Assembly (NCBI GenBank): GCA_041392805.1
Contig: JAWKLJ010000001.1
Span: 2,728,001 to 2,792,000 of the forward strand
Reading direction: 5' to 3'
From: Saprospiraceae bacterium
Lineage (GTDB): Bacteria; Bacteroidota; Bacteroidia; Chitinophagales; Saprospiraceae
Length of the DNA stretch: 64,000 nt
Shown: positions 14,943 through 22,530 of the stretch, piece after piece
Layout: every line of letters begins with the position of its first letter
How positions within the stretch are numbered: position 1 is the first letter of the stretch
Translations under genes and position numbers: made by a program
The notes under the pieces: model-generated
The model's input: the letters and a program-made list of their open reading frames with translations, nothing else
Told to the model about the DNA's origin: nothing
Database searches by the model: none

Positions 14943-17330
14943 CTATTTTTTGATTTCCCATTTGATGCCAACGACGGGTAAAAAGCCCAACCAATATTTA
15001 TTGTCTTCAAACGGAATATAATTGAGGTTACTGTCAAGTGAATATTCTCCCTCGTCATTCTGAGTATCAAGGTCAAATTTTTTAAGGTTTTTGCGATTAT
15101 AAACGTTCACCAAATGTAAAAAGGTCGTAATTTCACCTGTCTTCTCTGTCCTAAAAGATCTATTTACCCTCAGGTCTAATCTATGATAAGCAGGATATAA
15201 AGTCTGATTGAAGGCTTTATGTACCGCATAAAAATGTAAATCGCCATTCGGCAAGGTTTGGTACCTATAGGTATAGTCTGTTCTTGGCCAGCCCTGGTAG
15301 AATTGCCAGGAAGCACTAAAATGCCACTTGTGGGTTGGCCGATAATTTAAATCAGCATAAATGGTATGTCGCTGGTCATTAAGTCGGGGCAATTTTCCTG
15401 TTCGCTTAATGAGCAAACCATCATATTCAATGTCTTTAACATCATCGGTTGCCTTGGCTAATGCATAGCTGAACCACCACGATATTTTTTTATCCTGGTC
15501 ATAGCGCAAGAATAATTCGATCCCCTTTGAATTGATCCCATTGAAGATCACCCGCGCATTATCATTTCTCGCTTCAGGGTAATTTTCCAAATGGTCCCGA
15601 AGGTTTTGCCAAAGTGGGCTGATATGACTTAAGTCTTTATAATAGGCTTCGGCACGAAGGCTGATGCCATTTTTAAGTAAATGCTCAAAACCTAGCGTAT
15701 AATGTTTTGCCAATTCCGCTGGATTAAAGTCGACATTTCCGTTATTGACGTCAATATTATTGATAAACTGAGATTGGTAATAATATCCCCAGCCACCCCT
15801 TAAAAAGGTGTTTTTCGAAAAAGCATAAACCATACTAGTCCGCGGACTCCAGTTTTTATCTCCAGTATAAGAAGTGTAATCGTACCTCAAACCAACTTCA
15901 GCAATAAGTTTTTGTAAAATCTTAAATCGTGAGGTAAAATAAGTTCCAATTTGTTCCCCTGTAGGTTTCATTTTGATAGCCAGATCGCGCTCAAAATTGT
16001 AAAGTACTTCATTGGAATGAACCCTTAGTTCATGTAAAGAATTGACATAGTCATAATCAGCATCCAGTTTCTTCACATCCATTCCGAACTTGAAATGTAA
16101 GTTTCGAAATGCCTCCCAATTCCAATCTTGCTTTAAGCCCAGGTAATTATACTTTCGCTGGTCGCGTACTGAAAAGGTGCCTTTGTCCGAAGGCTCGTAC
16201 TTGTCAACAGCCCCAGTACGATCATGATTTATATTCCCAGTGTATAATAAAGTTCTTGAAAACAAGGTTGGCTCATAAAACGATTTTAAGGTTAGCCAAG
16301 CATAGGTGCTATAAAATTTTGAATTAAATTGATCGAGTGCATCACCCTCTGGTGAATTGTTGATAAAGGCCTTGTCTCCAGCATGGAGCACATGTAAAGA
16401 CAGGGTATGTTTTTCATTCAGCTGGTATTCTACTTTTGACAAACCATCATAAAATTTCGGAAAAAACTCTTCGTTCCCTATCGCCTTCAAACTCAGATCA
16501 AGCATGCCTCTTCGCGCCGAAAAAAGATAAGCGCCTTTGTTCTTTGCAAATTTTCCATCGGAATAGATTCGTGCATTCATGATACTAACGCCGATTGAGG
16601 TGTTGCTTTCATCAGGGCCTTGCGTTTTTGTTTTCATCCCAAATACACCACTTAGCCTATTTCCATTTTCGGCTGAAAACCCGCCGGTCATTAAATCAAT
16701 TCCACGTATAGCCTCGATATCGACAATACTAAACAGGCCACCAGAAATATCTCTTTGGTGAAAGGGTTCGTACAATTCCATTCCATCTAATGAAATCATC
16801 ACTTGGTTGGCTTCTCCTCCTCGAATGGCAAATTTACTGGAATAATCGCTAGCAGAAATTCCTGGAAGCCGAGAGACAGCCCTGGTGATGTCCTCTGCCC
16901 AGGCCATGTTTTTAATATTCTTTTCGGAAAGGATCATTTGATTGAAAGCGGCAATTTTTTCCATAATGGAATAAGAGCCCGGGCTGACTGTTATTTCATT
17001 CAAATTGAATGCTTCCTGTTTAAGGATAATTTCTCCTACGTCAACCTGTCCGGCATTGACGATTGAAATGTTTTTGAGGCTTATCGGTTGAAAACTGACG
17101 TAGGAAATAGTAATCGAGTAGGTACCGTCAGCGAGATTTGTTAGTTCAAAATGGCCGTTTTCGGCAGAAATAGCACCTGTTTGGGTTTCATTGAGCAGAA
17201 TGTTTGCAAAGGGAATAGGGGCTTTTTTTTCGTTTGAAACTATGATGCCTTTAATGCTACCTCCATTGTTTTGTGCAATACCAATATGTAAGGCGCATAG
17301 CAGAATGCATAATGTAGAAAGTGATTTCAT
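14943..17330 (-). CDS. TonB-dependent outer-membrane receptor with carboxypeptidase-like N-terminal domain
   Basis: This 795-residue protein has signal peptide MKSLSTLCILLCALHIGIAQ. Residues ~25-110 form a CarboxypepD_reg-like beta-sandwich (GSIKGIIVSNEKKAPIPFANILL..DGTYSITISYVSFQP). The plug domain contains GISASDYSSKFAIRGGEANQVMISLDGMELYEP and the rest is a 22-strand-type barrel. The final residues GFLPVVGIKWEIKK form the C-terminal strand. It imports or binds an unidentified ligand, energised by TonB/ExbBD. No SusD gene is adjacent, which argues against a classical glycan utilisation pair. The gene is bracketed by two copies of hairpin repeat family 1 (14819 and 17607). Confidence 0.88.
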   Translation of the reverse strand: MKSLSTLCILLCALHIGIAQNNGGSIKGIIVSNEKKAPIPFANILLNETQTGAISAENGHFELTNLADGTYSITISYVSFQPISLKNISIVNAGQVDVGEIILKQEAFNLNEITVSPGSYSIMEKIAAFNQMILSEKNIKNMAWAEDITRAVSRLPGISASDYSSKFAIRGGEANQVMISLDGMELYEPFHQRDISGGLFSIVDIEAIRGIDLMTGGFSAENGNRLSGVFGMKTKTQGPDESNTSIGVSIMNARIYSDGKFAKNKGAYLFSARRGMLDLSLKAIGNEEFFPKFYDGLSKVEYQLNEKHTLSLHVLHAGDKAFINNSPEGDALDQFNSKFYSTYAWLTLKSFYEPTLFSRTLLYTGNINHDRTGAVDKYEPSDKGTFSVRDQRKYNYLGLKQDWNWEAFRNLHFKFGMDVKKLDADYDYVNSLHELRVHSNEVLYNFERDLAIKMKPTGEQIGTYFTSRFKILQKLIAEVGLRYDYTSYTGDKNWSPRTSMVYAFSKNTFLRGGWGYYYQSQFINNIDVNNGNVDFNPAELAKHYTLGFEHLLKNGISLRAEAYYKDLSHISPLWQNLRDHLENYPEARNDNARVIFNGINSKGIELFLRYDQDKKISWWFSYALAKATDDVKDIEYDGLLIKRTGKLPRLNDQRHTIYADLNYRPTHKWHFSASWQFYQGWPRTDYTYRYQTLPNGDLHFYAVHKAFNQTLYPAYHRLDLRVNRSFRTEKTGEITTFLHLVNVYNRKNLKKFDLDTQNDEGEYSLDSNLNYIPFEDNKYWLGFLPVVGIKWEIKK

Positions 17331-17606
17331 GACCTTGGCTTTCGAATGGTTTAATAATGTTTTCGGCTACTCGCGAGTTCTTTTGCCATTACGAAAGAAT
17401 AGCAGCAATTGGCTGCGTTGGGTCGTTTTTTTTATATCATGTCTCTAATCACTTCCTCCAAACATGCTCTTAGCATATATAGGAATGGAACATCAGAGCG
17501 CAGTAGCCTGCGGGAATAAGTTTAAGAAAGGCCATTTTTATTAAATTTCTAATACCTTTTTCCGTTTATGCTCATTGCGATTCTTTTCTTCAAGTTTTCT
17601 CATCTT

Positions 17607-17712
17607 GTTCTCTGACCATTTTTGTGGTCAACTCAAAACGAAGATCATAAGCGATTGAATAGAAGCGTTGATCAAGGCTTTTAGTTGACTAGCGCACAAA
17701 AACGCTTATCTT
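17607..17712. repeat. Hairpin repeat family 1, copy 2
   Basis: It aligns with copy 1 from TCTCTGAC through the CACAAAAA of the right arm. The middle stem is GTCAACT/AGTTGAC, and inner GATCA / TGATC pairs are present. The outer right arm (TGTCAGAGA in copy 1) is missing, and the element runs directly into the TATCTTTG box at 17707-17714, so its right end may have been reused as promoter DNA for madLM. Confidence 0.82.
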
Positions 17713-17714
17713 TG
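17707..17714 (+). promoter_or_regulatory. Candidate TAnnTTTG promoter box for madLM
   Basis: TATCTTTG fits the Bacteroidota -7 consensus TAnnTTTG. It is 128 bases upstream of madL and at the right edge of a hairpin repeat, implying a long leader. The match is exact but short, so this is a weak call. Confidence 0.35.
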
Positions 17715-17842
17715 ATACATGTTCTTTTTTAGAACTGGCGGAGACTTTCTTTTTTATTTGGTGTAGTTGTTAGAAGCCATTACACTTTTCCTTTTGTATT
17801 TACAGACAGTAAGCCTTTGATTCGCATTATTAATGGTGGAAT

Positions 17843-18199
17843 ATGAAAATATATGGCGTTGCCCTTTTGGCTGGATGCTTTTTATTGGGTAAAATACTTG
17901 GCAATATGCTGGGTACACTTATCAAGATCAATAGTGATATCGGAGGGGTAGGTTTTGCCATGTTCTTGTTGATGGCATCGAGTATTTATTTGAGAAAAAA
18001 AGGATGGTTGGTGCAGGAATCGGAAAGCGGGATTTTGTTCTGGAGTTCGATGTACATTCCCATTGTAGTAGCGATGGCGGCTACACTTAATGTAAAGGCG
18101 GCAGTTTCTGGCGGGTTTATGGCCATTTTTGCAGGCATAAGTGTGACCATTGTTTGTCTATTTTTAGTACCCGTAATAGCAAAAATTGGAAAAAAATAA
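17843..18199 (+). CDS. madL: Malonate transporter subunit MadL
   Basis: This is a 118-residue, very hydrophobic protein with about four transmembrane segments. It starts MKIYGVALLAGCFLLGKILG and has the GKILGNMLG and DIGGVGFAMFLLM segments typical of MadL. MadL and MadM together form the sodium/malonate symporter in the inner membrane. MadM follows five bases downstream. No malonate decarboxylase or malonyl-CoA synthetase genes are in the window, so the malonate-using enzymes must be elsewhere or the substrate differs. Confidence 0.88.
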   Translation: MKIYGVALLAGCFLLGKILGNMLGTLIKINSDIGGVGFAMFLLMASSIYLRKKGWLVQESESGILFWSSMYIPIVVAMAATLNVKAAVSGGFMAIFAGISVTIVCLFLVPVIAKIGKK

Positions 18200-18204
18200 C
18201 GGAA

Positions 18205-18954
18205 ATGGAAATCATTAACGATGTTATCGGTAAAAACGGGCTCCTATTTGCCTTTCTTTTTGTGGGACTTATCATGCTGCTATCTGCGGGGATCTCTAAA
18301 ACTTTGACCCAAAATAGAATTCCTGCTGTGGCCATTGCCATCATTATTGGTTTAGCATTGGCTTTTTTGGGGGATAAAAAAGGCATATCGGACGTTCCGA
18401 TTTTTGCAGGCATGGCTTTACTGGGGGGGGCCATGCTTCGGGATTTTGCCATCGTTGCCACTGCAATGAGTGCTGATCCCAGCAAAATAAAACAAGCTGG
18501 TCTAGCTGGCACCATTTCATTATTCGTTGGTGTATTTGTTTCATTTTTTGTGGGTGCCGTAGTTGCCATCAGCTTTGGTTATTCAGATGCCGAGAGCATT
18601 GCAACCATAGGGGCAGGTGCTTGTACTTATATTGTAGGTCCGGTAACCGGTTCCGCCGTAGGTGCCAGTTCTGAAGTAATAGCTATTAGTGTTGCGACGG
18701 GAATTGTAAAAACCATTTTTCTCACTATTACTACACCATTATTAGCCAATAAAATAAAGTTGGATAACCCCCATTCTGCTATGGTTTTTGGAGGATTATT
18801 AGGAACCACCAGTGGCGTAGTGGCAGGTCTTGCTGCTACCGATGAAAAATTGGTACCTTATGGCGCGCTGACGGCTACCTTTTATACAGGATTGGGCTGT
18901 CTTTTATGCCCTTCTATATTTTACCTGTCACTTAAGCTATTCTTTAATTTTTGA
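18205..18954 (+). CDS. madM: Malonate transporter subunit MadM
   Basis: With the start at 18205 (MEIINDVIGKNGLLFAF), five bases after the madL stop, the protein has 249 residues. A longer open frame from 18154 would overlap madL by 46 bases and adds a non-conserved leader. About eight to nine transmembrane helices are visible, with family-type segments RIPAVAIAIIIGLALAFLGD, GMALLGGAMLRDFAIVATA, GAGACTYIVGPVTGSAVGA and FGGLLGTTSGVVAGLAATD. It is the partner of MadL in sodium-coupled malonate uptake. The stop lies 17 bases from the convergent ABC-F gene. Confidence 0.9.
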   Translation: MEIINDVIGKNGLLFAFLFVGLIMLLSAGISKTLTQNRIPAVAIAIIIGLALAFLGDKKGISDVPIFAGMALLGGAMLRDFAIVATAMSADPSKIKQAGLAGTISLFVGVFVSFFVGAVVAISFGYSDAESIATIGAGACTYIVGPVTGSAVGASSEVIAISVATGIVKTIFLTITTPLLANKIKLDNPHSAMVFGGLLGTTSGVVAGLAATDEKLVPYGALTATFYTGLGCLLCPSIFYLSLKLFFNF

Positions 18955-18971
18955 CGGTAAGCGCACCCAAG

Positions 18972-20603
18972 CTACAAATTCAACTCCCGCATGCTCTCCG
19001 CCTTATTGCGGAGCAAGAAATCATCAATGGTTTCGAAATGCTCGATCACTCTTTTGTCTTTAAACTCAAATACTTTATGTGCGAGTCCTTTTAAGAAATC
19101 GCGATCGTGTGAAACAAGAATGAGCGTTCCATCAAAATTGAGTAAGGCTTCTTTCAAGACGTCTTTTGATCGAAGATCCAAATGATTCGTCGGCTCATCC
19201 AGGATCAAGAGATTGATCGGTTCCAAAAGCAGTTTGACCATCGCCAACCTGGTTTTTTCTCCACCAGAAAGTACGGATACTTTTTTATCAATATCATCAC
19301 CGTGGAACATGAAGCCACCCAGGATGGTTTTCAGCTTGGTCCGGATTTCCCCTTTGGCCACTTCGTCGACCGTTTCGAATACGGTCATTTGTTCATCCAA
19401 TAGCGATGCTTGGTTTTGCGCGAAATATCCGATCTCGATGTTGTGCCCGATTTTGCAAGTTCCTTGTACTTCAATCTCTTGCATAATGGCTTTGATCATC
19501 GTTGATTTTCCTTCTCCATTTCTTCCTACAAAAGCCACTTTTTCTCCACGCTCAATGGTCATGTTGGCATCCTGAAATACGACATGGTTTCCATAAGATT
19601 TGGAGAGTTCCTTTACTATCAAAGGGTAATCACCTGATCTCGGCGCAGGTGGGAACCTCAATCTCAAAGCAGAATTATCCACTTCATCCACTTCAATAAT
19701 TTCCACTTTTTCCAACATCCTTTCTACGGAAGACACTTGATTGGTTTTGGAAAAGGTCCCCTTGAATCTTTCTACAAAGCGCTCTTGTTCTGCGATCCAT
19801 TTCTGTTGTTCTTTGAAGGCTTTGAGTTGATTAGCACGCCGATCTTCCCGCAATACCAAATAATGGGAATAGTTGGCTTTGTAATCGTATATCTTTCCAA
19901 GCGTTAGCTCAACGGTGCGATTGGTAATATTGTCAATAAAAGCTTTATCATGGGAAATAACCAACACCGCATTAGCTTTGTTCAACAAAAAATCTTCTAA
20001 CCAAACGACCGATTCAATATCAATGTGATTGGTAGGTTCATCCAGCAAAATCAGGTCCGGCTTTTGCAAGAGTATTTTAGCCAATTCGATCCGCATTCTC
20101 CAGCCGCCAGAAAATTCACTGGTTGGACGATTGAAATCTTTTCTTTTGAATCCCAATCCAAGTAAGGCTTTTTCAACTTCAGCGGCATGATTGACTTCTT
20201 CCAGATTGTAAAAACGATCTCCAACATCTGTGGCTTGCTCAATTAGTGCCATATAACTATCGGAATCATAATCTGTCCGTTCCATCATCTCCTGATTCAG
20301 CTGCTCTAATTGTGCCTTGAGTTCAAAGTATTCATGGTATGCCTTCGCGGCTTCTTCCGCAACGGAACAATTGTCTTCCGTCAATAGATGCTGAGGTAAA
20401 TAAGCGATAGTCGTCCTATCCGATTTATTGATTTTTCCTTTACTGGCCTTTTGAACACCTGCGATAATTTTCATCAGCGTAGATTTTCCTGCACCATTTT
20501 TCCCCATCAATGCGATCTTATCTTTTTCGTTGATGACAAAAGAAATATTATCGAAAAGTACTCTATCAGAAAAGGATACCGTGAGGCCGTCTATTGAAAC
20601 CAT
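18972..20603 (-). CDS. ABC-F family ATP-binding protein (ribosome-associated type)
   Basis: This 543-residue soluble protein (start MVSIDGLTVSFSDRVLFDNISF) has two ABC ATPase domains and no membrane part. Domain 1 has Walker A GKNGAGKST, signature SGGWRMRIELA and Walker B LILLDEPTNHID. A linker follows with charged QLKAFKEQQKWIAEQERFVERFK. Domain 2 has GRNGEGKST, LSGGEKTRLAM and LLILDEPTNHLD. ABC-F proteins act on the ribosome in translation quality control or antibiotic resistance. The start at 20603 is preferred over an ATG at 20645 because a TACTTTTG promoter box lies between them (20626-20633) and the N-terminus then matches the family. It lies downstream of the sugar transporter on the same strand but probably has its own promoter. 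Confidence 0.9.
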   Translation of the reverse strand: MVSIDGLTVSFSDRVLFDNISFVINEKDKIALMGKNGAGKSTLMKIIAGVQKASKGKINKSDRTTIAYLPQHLLTEDNCSVAEEAAKAYHEYFELKAQLEQLNQEMMERTDYDSDSYMALIEQATDVGDRFYNLEEVNHAAEVEKALLGLGFKRKDFNRPTSEFSGGWRMRIELAKILLQKPDLILLDEPTNHIDIESVVWLEDFLLNKANAVLVISHDKAFIDNITNRTVELTLGKIYDYKANYSHYLVLREDRRANQLKAFKEQQKWIAEQERFVERFKGTFSKTNQVSSVERMLEKVEIIEVDEVDNSALRLRFPPAPRSGDYPLIVKELSKSYGNHVVFQDANMTIERGEKVAFVGRNGEGKSTMIKAIMQEIEVQGTCKIGHNIEIGYFAQNQASLLDEQMTVFETVDEVAKGEIRTKLKTILGGFMFHGDDIDKKVSVLSGGEKTRLAMVKLLLEPINLLILDEPTNHLDLRSKDVLKEALLNFDGTLILVSHDRDFLKGLAHKVFEFKDKRVIEHFETIDDFLLRNKAESMRELNL

Positions 20604-20625
20604 ATGTGGGATTGTAAATTTTGTG

Positions 20626-20633
20626 CAAAAGTA
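20626..20633 (-). promoter_or_regulatory. TAnnTTTG promoter box for the ABC-F gene
   Basis: On the minus strand the sequence is TACTTTTG, an exact match to the Bacteroidota -7 box. It is 22 bases before the ATG at 20603, which gives a short leader. It excludes the upstream ATG at 20645 as the usual start. Confidence 0.55.
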
Positions 20634-20651
20634 GGAATTGTTCACAAAATA

Positions 20652-21899
20652 TTATGCTTTTCGCTTCCCAAGCAATTGATTCGTGATTAAAGGTTTCGCC
20701 CAAAAGCCAATGCTTAGGATGTAGCCAAAGGTGAGGTAGAGAAATAGCATTCCGACCTTCAGGCCAAACAGGTCACCCAAGCCCCCTACCATCAAGGGAA
20801 CAATCGCTCCTCCGGCTATCCCCGTCACTAATATACCGGATAAAGAGCCGTGGTTTTTCTCCACCGAATTCAGGGCCAAGGATATGATGATAGACCACAT
20901 CACAGAAGCAAAGAACCCAATGAGCGGAAAGGTGATCAGCACAACCGCTGTAGGCCCCAAAAGACTGATCGTAAAACAAATGATAGCAGCAGAAGTAAAA
21001 AGAATTAAGACCCGTCGACTGTCCATGAATTTCAACATCACCAAACCTAAAAATGCACCAGCCGTCATCAGGCCCCAATACCAGGAGATGGTACTTGCAC
21101 CTGTCGTCTGAGGATCAAGGCCATGATAGGTTTCCAGAAATTTAGAGATCCAATTGGCAACACCTTGTTCTGTTCCAACATAAGCGAAGATGGCCAGAAA
21201 ATACAGCATCACCATCGGGTTTTTCAACAGATCCAAATGCGTTTTAATGGCCCCTGTTTTTTCATCCTCTTTTCGTTCCACCTTCGGAAAACGGACAAAG
21301 CCGATAATTAATACCATTGCAAGAGAAACAATAGCAAAGACCCAATAAAGTGAAATCCAGGGTAAATCGGGGGGAACGATAGCGGTCAAAGTGCGTACAA
21401 TGGCATTTTGCGTGGCTCCTTCTTTAGCAATATTCAACACCAAATAGGTGTACATCAGCGGACTTAGAAAAGAGGCCAGCCCAAAAAACAACTGCCCCAT
21501 CACGGAATTGAAGGCAAAATTTGCTTCGCCGCCTGCCGTCCGCAGCAAAGGGTTGATCGCAACTTGCAACATCGCCATGCCCGCGCCTATAAAAAACAAA
21601 GAGAGGATATACATGGCATAGGAAGGCGCACCAGCAAACAAAAAGGCACCTAAGGCTGATAATAAAAAGGCAGCCACCATGATTTGCTTTTCGCCATATC
21701 TTTCAATCAGCATGCCGGAGGGAATCGACATTAATCCGTAGGCAATAAAAAAGGCAAAGGGCAGCAAGGCAACCAGGGTAAGACTCAGATCAAAGCTTTT
21801 GATGATGTCGGGCACCAATGGCCCAATCATATTGGTTAAAAAGGAAATGACAAAAAAAGTCAACAGAATCAGTCCTATGATAAAATAATTGCCTTTCAT
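20652..21899 (-). CDS. Sugar MFS transporter (fucose/glucose-galactose permease type)
   Basis: This 415-residue protein with ~12 transmembrane helices is of the FucP/GluP (FHS) branch of the major facilitator superfamily. Diagnostic stretches are the first helix LTFFVISFLTNMIGPLVPDIIK, the loop motif GMLIERYGEKQIMVAA, GAGMAMLQVAINPLLRTAGG and a late WSIIISLALNSVEKNHGSLSGILVTGIAGGAIVP. It imports a hexose or 6-deoxyhexose by proton symport; the substrate is not readable. No catabolic gene is adjacent. The ABC-F gene downstream has its own promoter box. Confidence 0.87.
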   Translation of the reverse strand: MKGNYFIIGLILLTFFVISFLTNMIGPLVPDIIKSFDLSLTLVALLPFAFFIAYGLMSIPSGMLIERYGEKQIMVAAFLLSALGAFLFAGAPSYAMYILSLFFIGAGMAMLQVAINPLLRTAGGEANFAFNSVMGQLFFGLASFLSPLMYTYLVLNIAKEGATQNAIVRTLTAIVPPDLPWISLYWVFAIVSLAMVLIIGFVRFPKVERKEDEKTGAIKTHLDLLKNPMVMLYFLAIFAYVGTEQGVANWISKFLETYHGLDPQTTGASTISWYWGLMTAGAFLGLVMLKFMDSRRVLILFTSAAIICFTISLLGPTAVVLITFPLIGFFASVMWSIIISLALNSVEKNHGSLSGILVTGIAGGAIVPLMVGGLGDLFGLKVGMLFLYLTFGYILSIGFWAKPLITNQLLGKRKA

Positions 21900-22530
21900 T
21901 AATCTTTATTTGTGGGCAACTTACTAAATAAGAGACGGGAAAAAAATAAATGATGCAATTTTTCGATGTATGGTAGGGACGTAGAGGTATTGGAGGGGTG
22001 GAGGTAATGGAGAAACAGCAACATTCGGCCGCTGGTTCTCGAGCTCCAGCTACATCACCTCGTTTTCAATGGCAATTTCAATCAAAATCAAAATCAAAAT
22101 TTCAATGGCAATTTCAATGCCTCCTGTGTCGCTGCGCCGCTGGTGTCCTAAGCCGCTGGTTCATGAGCTCCAGCTCGTGAACCTGTCACTTCTTTGACTG
22201 CTTGTAACTCCAGCTACATCGCAGCGCTTCAATGGCAATTTCAATCAAAATCAAAATCAAAATTTCAATGGCAATTTCAATGCCTCCTGTGTCGCTGCGC
22301 CGCTGGTGTCCTAAGCCGCTGGTTCATGAGCTCCAGCTCGTGAACCTGTCACTTCTTTGACTGCTTGTAGCTCCAGCTACATCGCAGCGCTTCAATGGCA
22401 ATTTCAATCAAAATCAAAATTTCAATGGCAATTTCAATGCCTCCTGTGTCGCTGGGGCTTGCCCCAACCCTCCAATACCTCTAAAACTCCAATATCTCCC
22501 CGTCCAAAAAACAAAGCAAAGCGCAGCACC
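21900..22530. repeat. Tandem repeat block (2.5 units of ~163 bp) flanked by inverted sequence
   Basis: Three unit starts, each CTCCAGCTACATC, are at 22044, 22208 and 22371, giving periods of 164 and 163 bases; the third unit breaks off near 22455. Each unit contains a simple-sequence part (TCAATGGCAATTTCAAT, AATCAAAATC steps) and a complex part (CCGCTGGTTCATGAGCTCC..). The block is bracketed by GGACGTAGAGGTATTGGAGG (21978-21997) and its near-inverse CCTCCAATACCTCT..CCCCGTCC (22469-22508). Stop-free stretches in it are accidental. No gene is supported in these 631 bases. Confidence 0.85.

Larger units (their letters stand above)
17331..17842. other. 512-base intergenic region holding two repeat remnants and a candidate promoter
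   Basis: This divergent spacer lies between the TonB receptor and madL. It contains a solo terminus of the 21-bp inverted-repeat element (17455-17473, CCTCCAAACATGCTCTTAG), hairpin repeat copy 2 (17607-17712), and a TATCTTTG box (17707-17714). The remainder shows no gene that I can support. Confidence 0.7.

Noticed and set aside
22044..22455. Regular repeats resembling a CRISPR array
   Set aside because: The units are ~163 bp of continuous tandem sequence with no unique spacers and no cas genes nearby.
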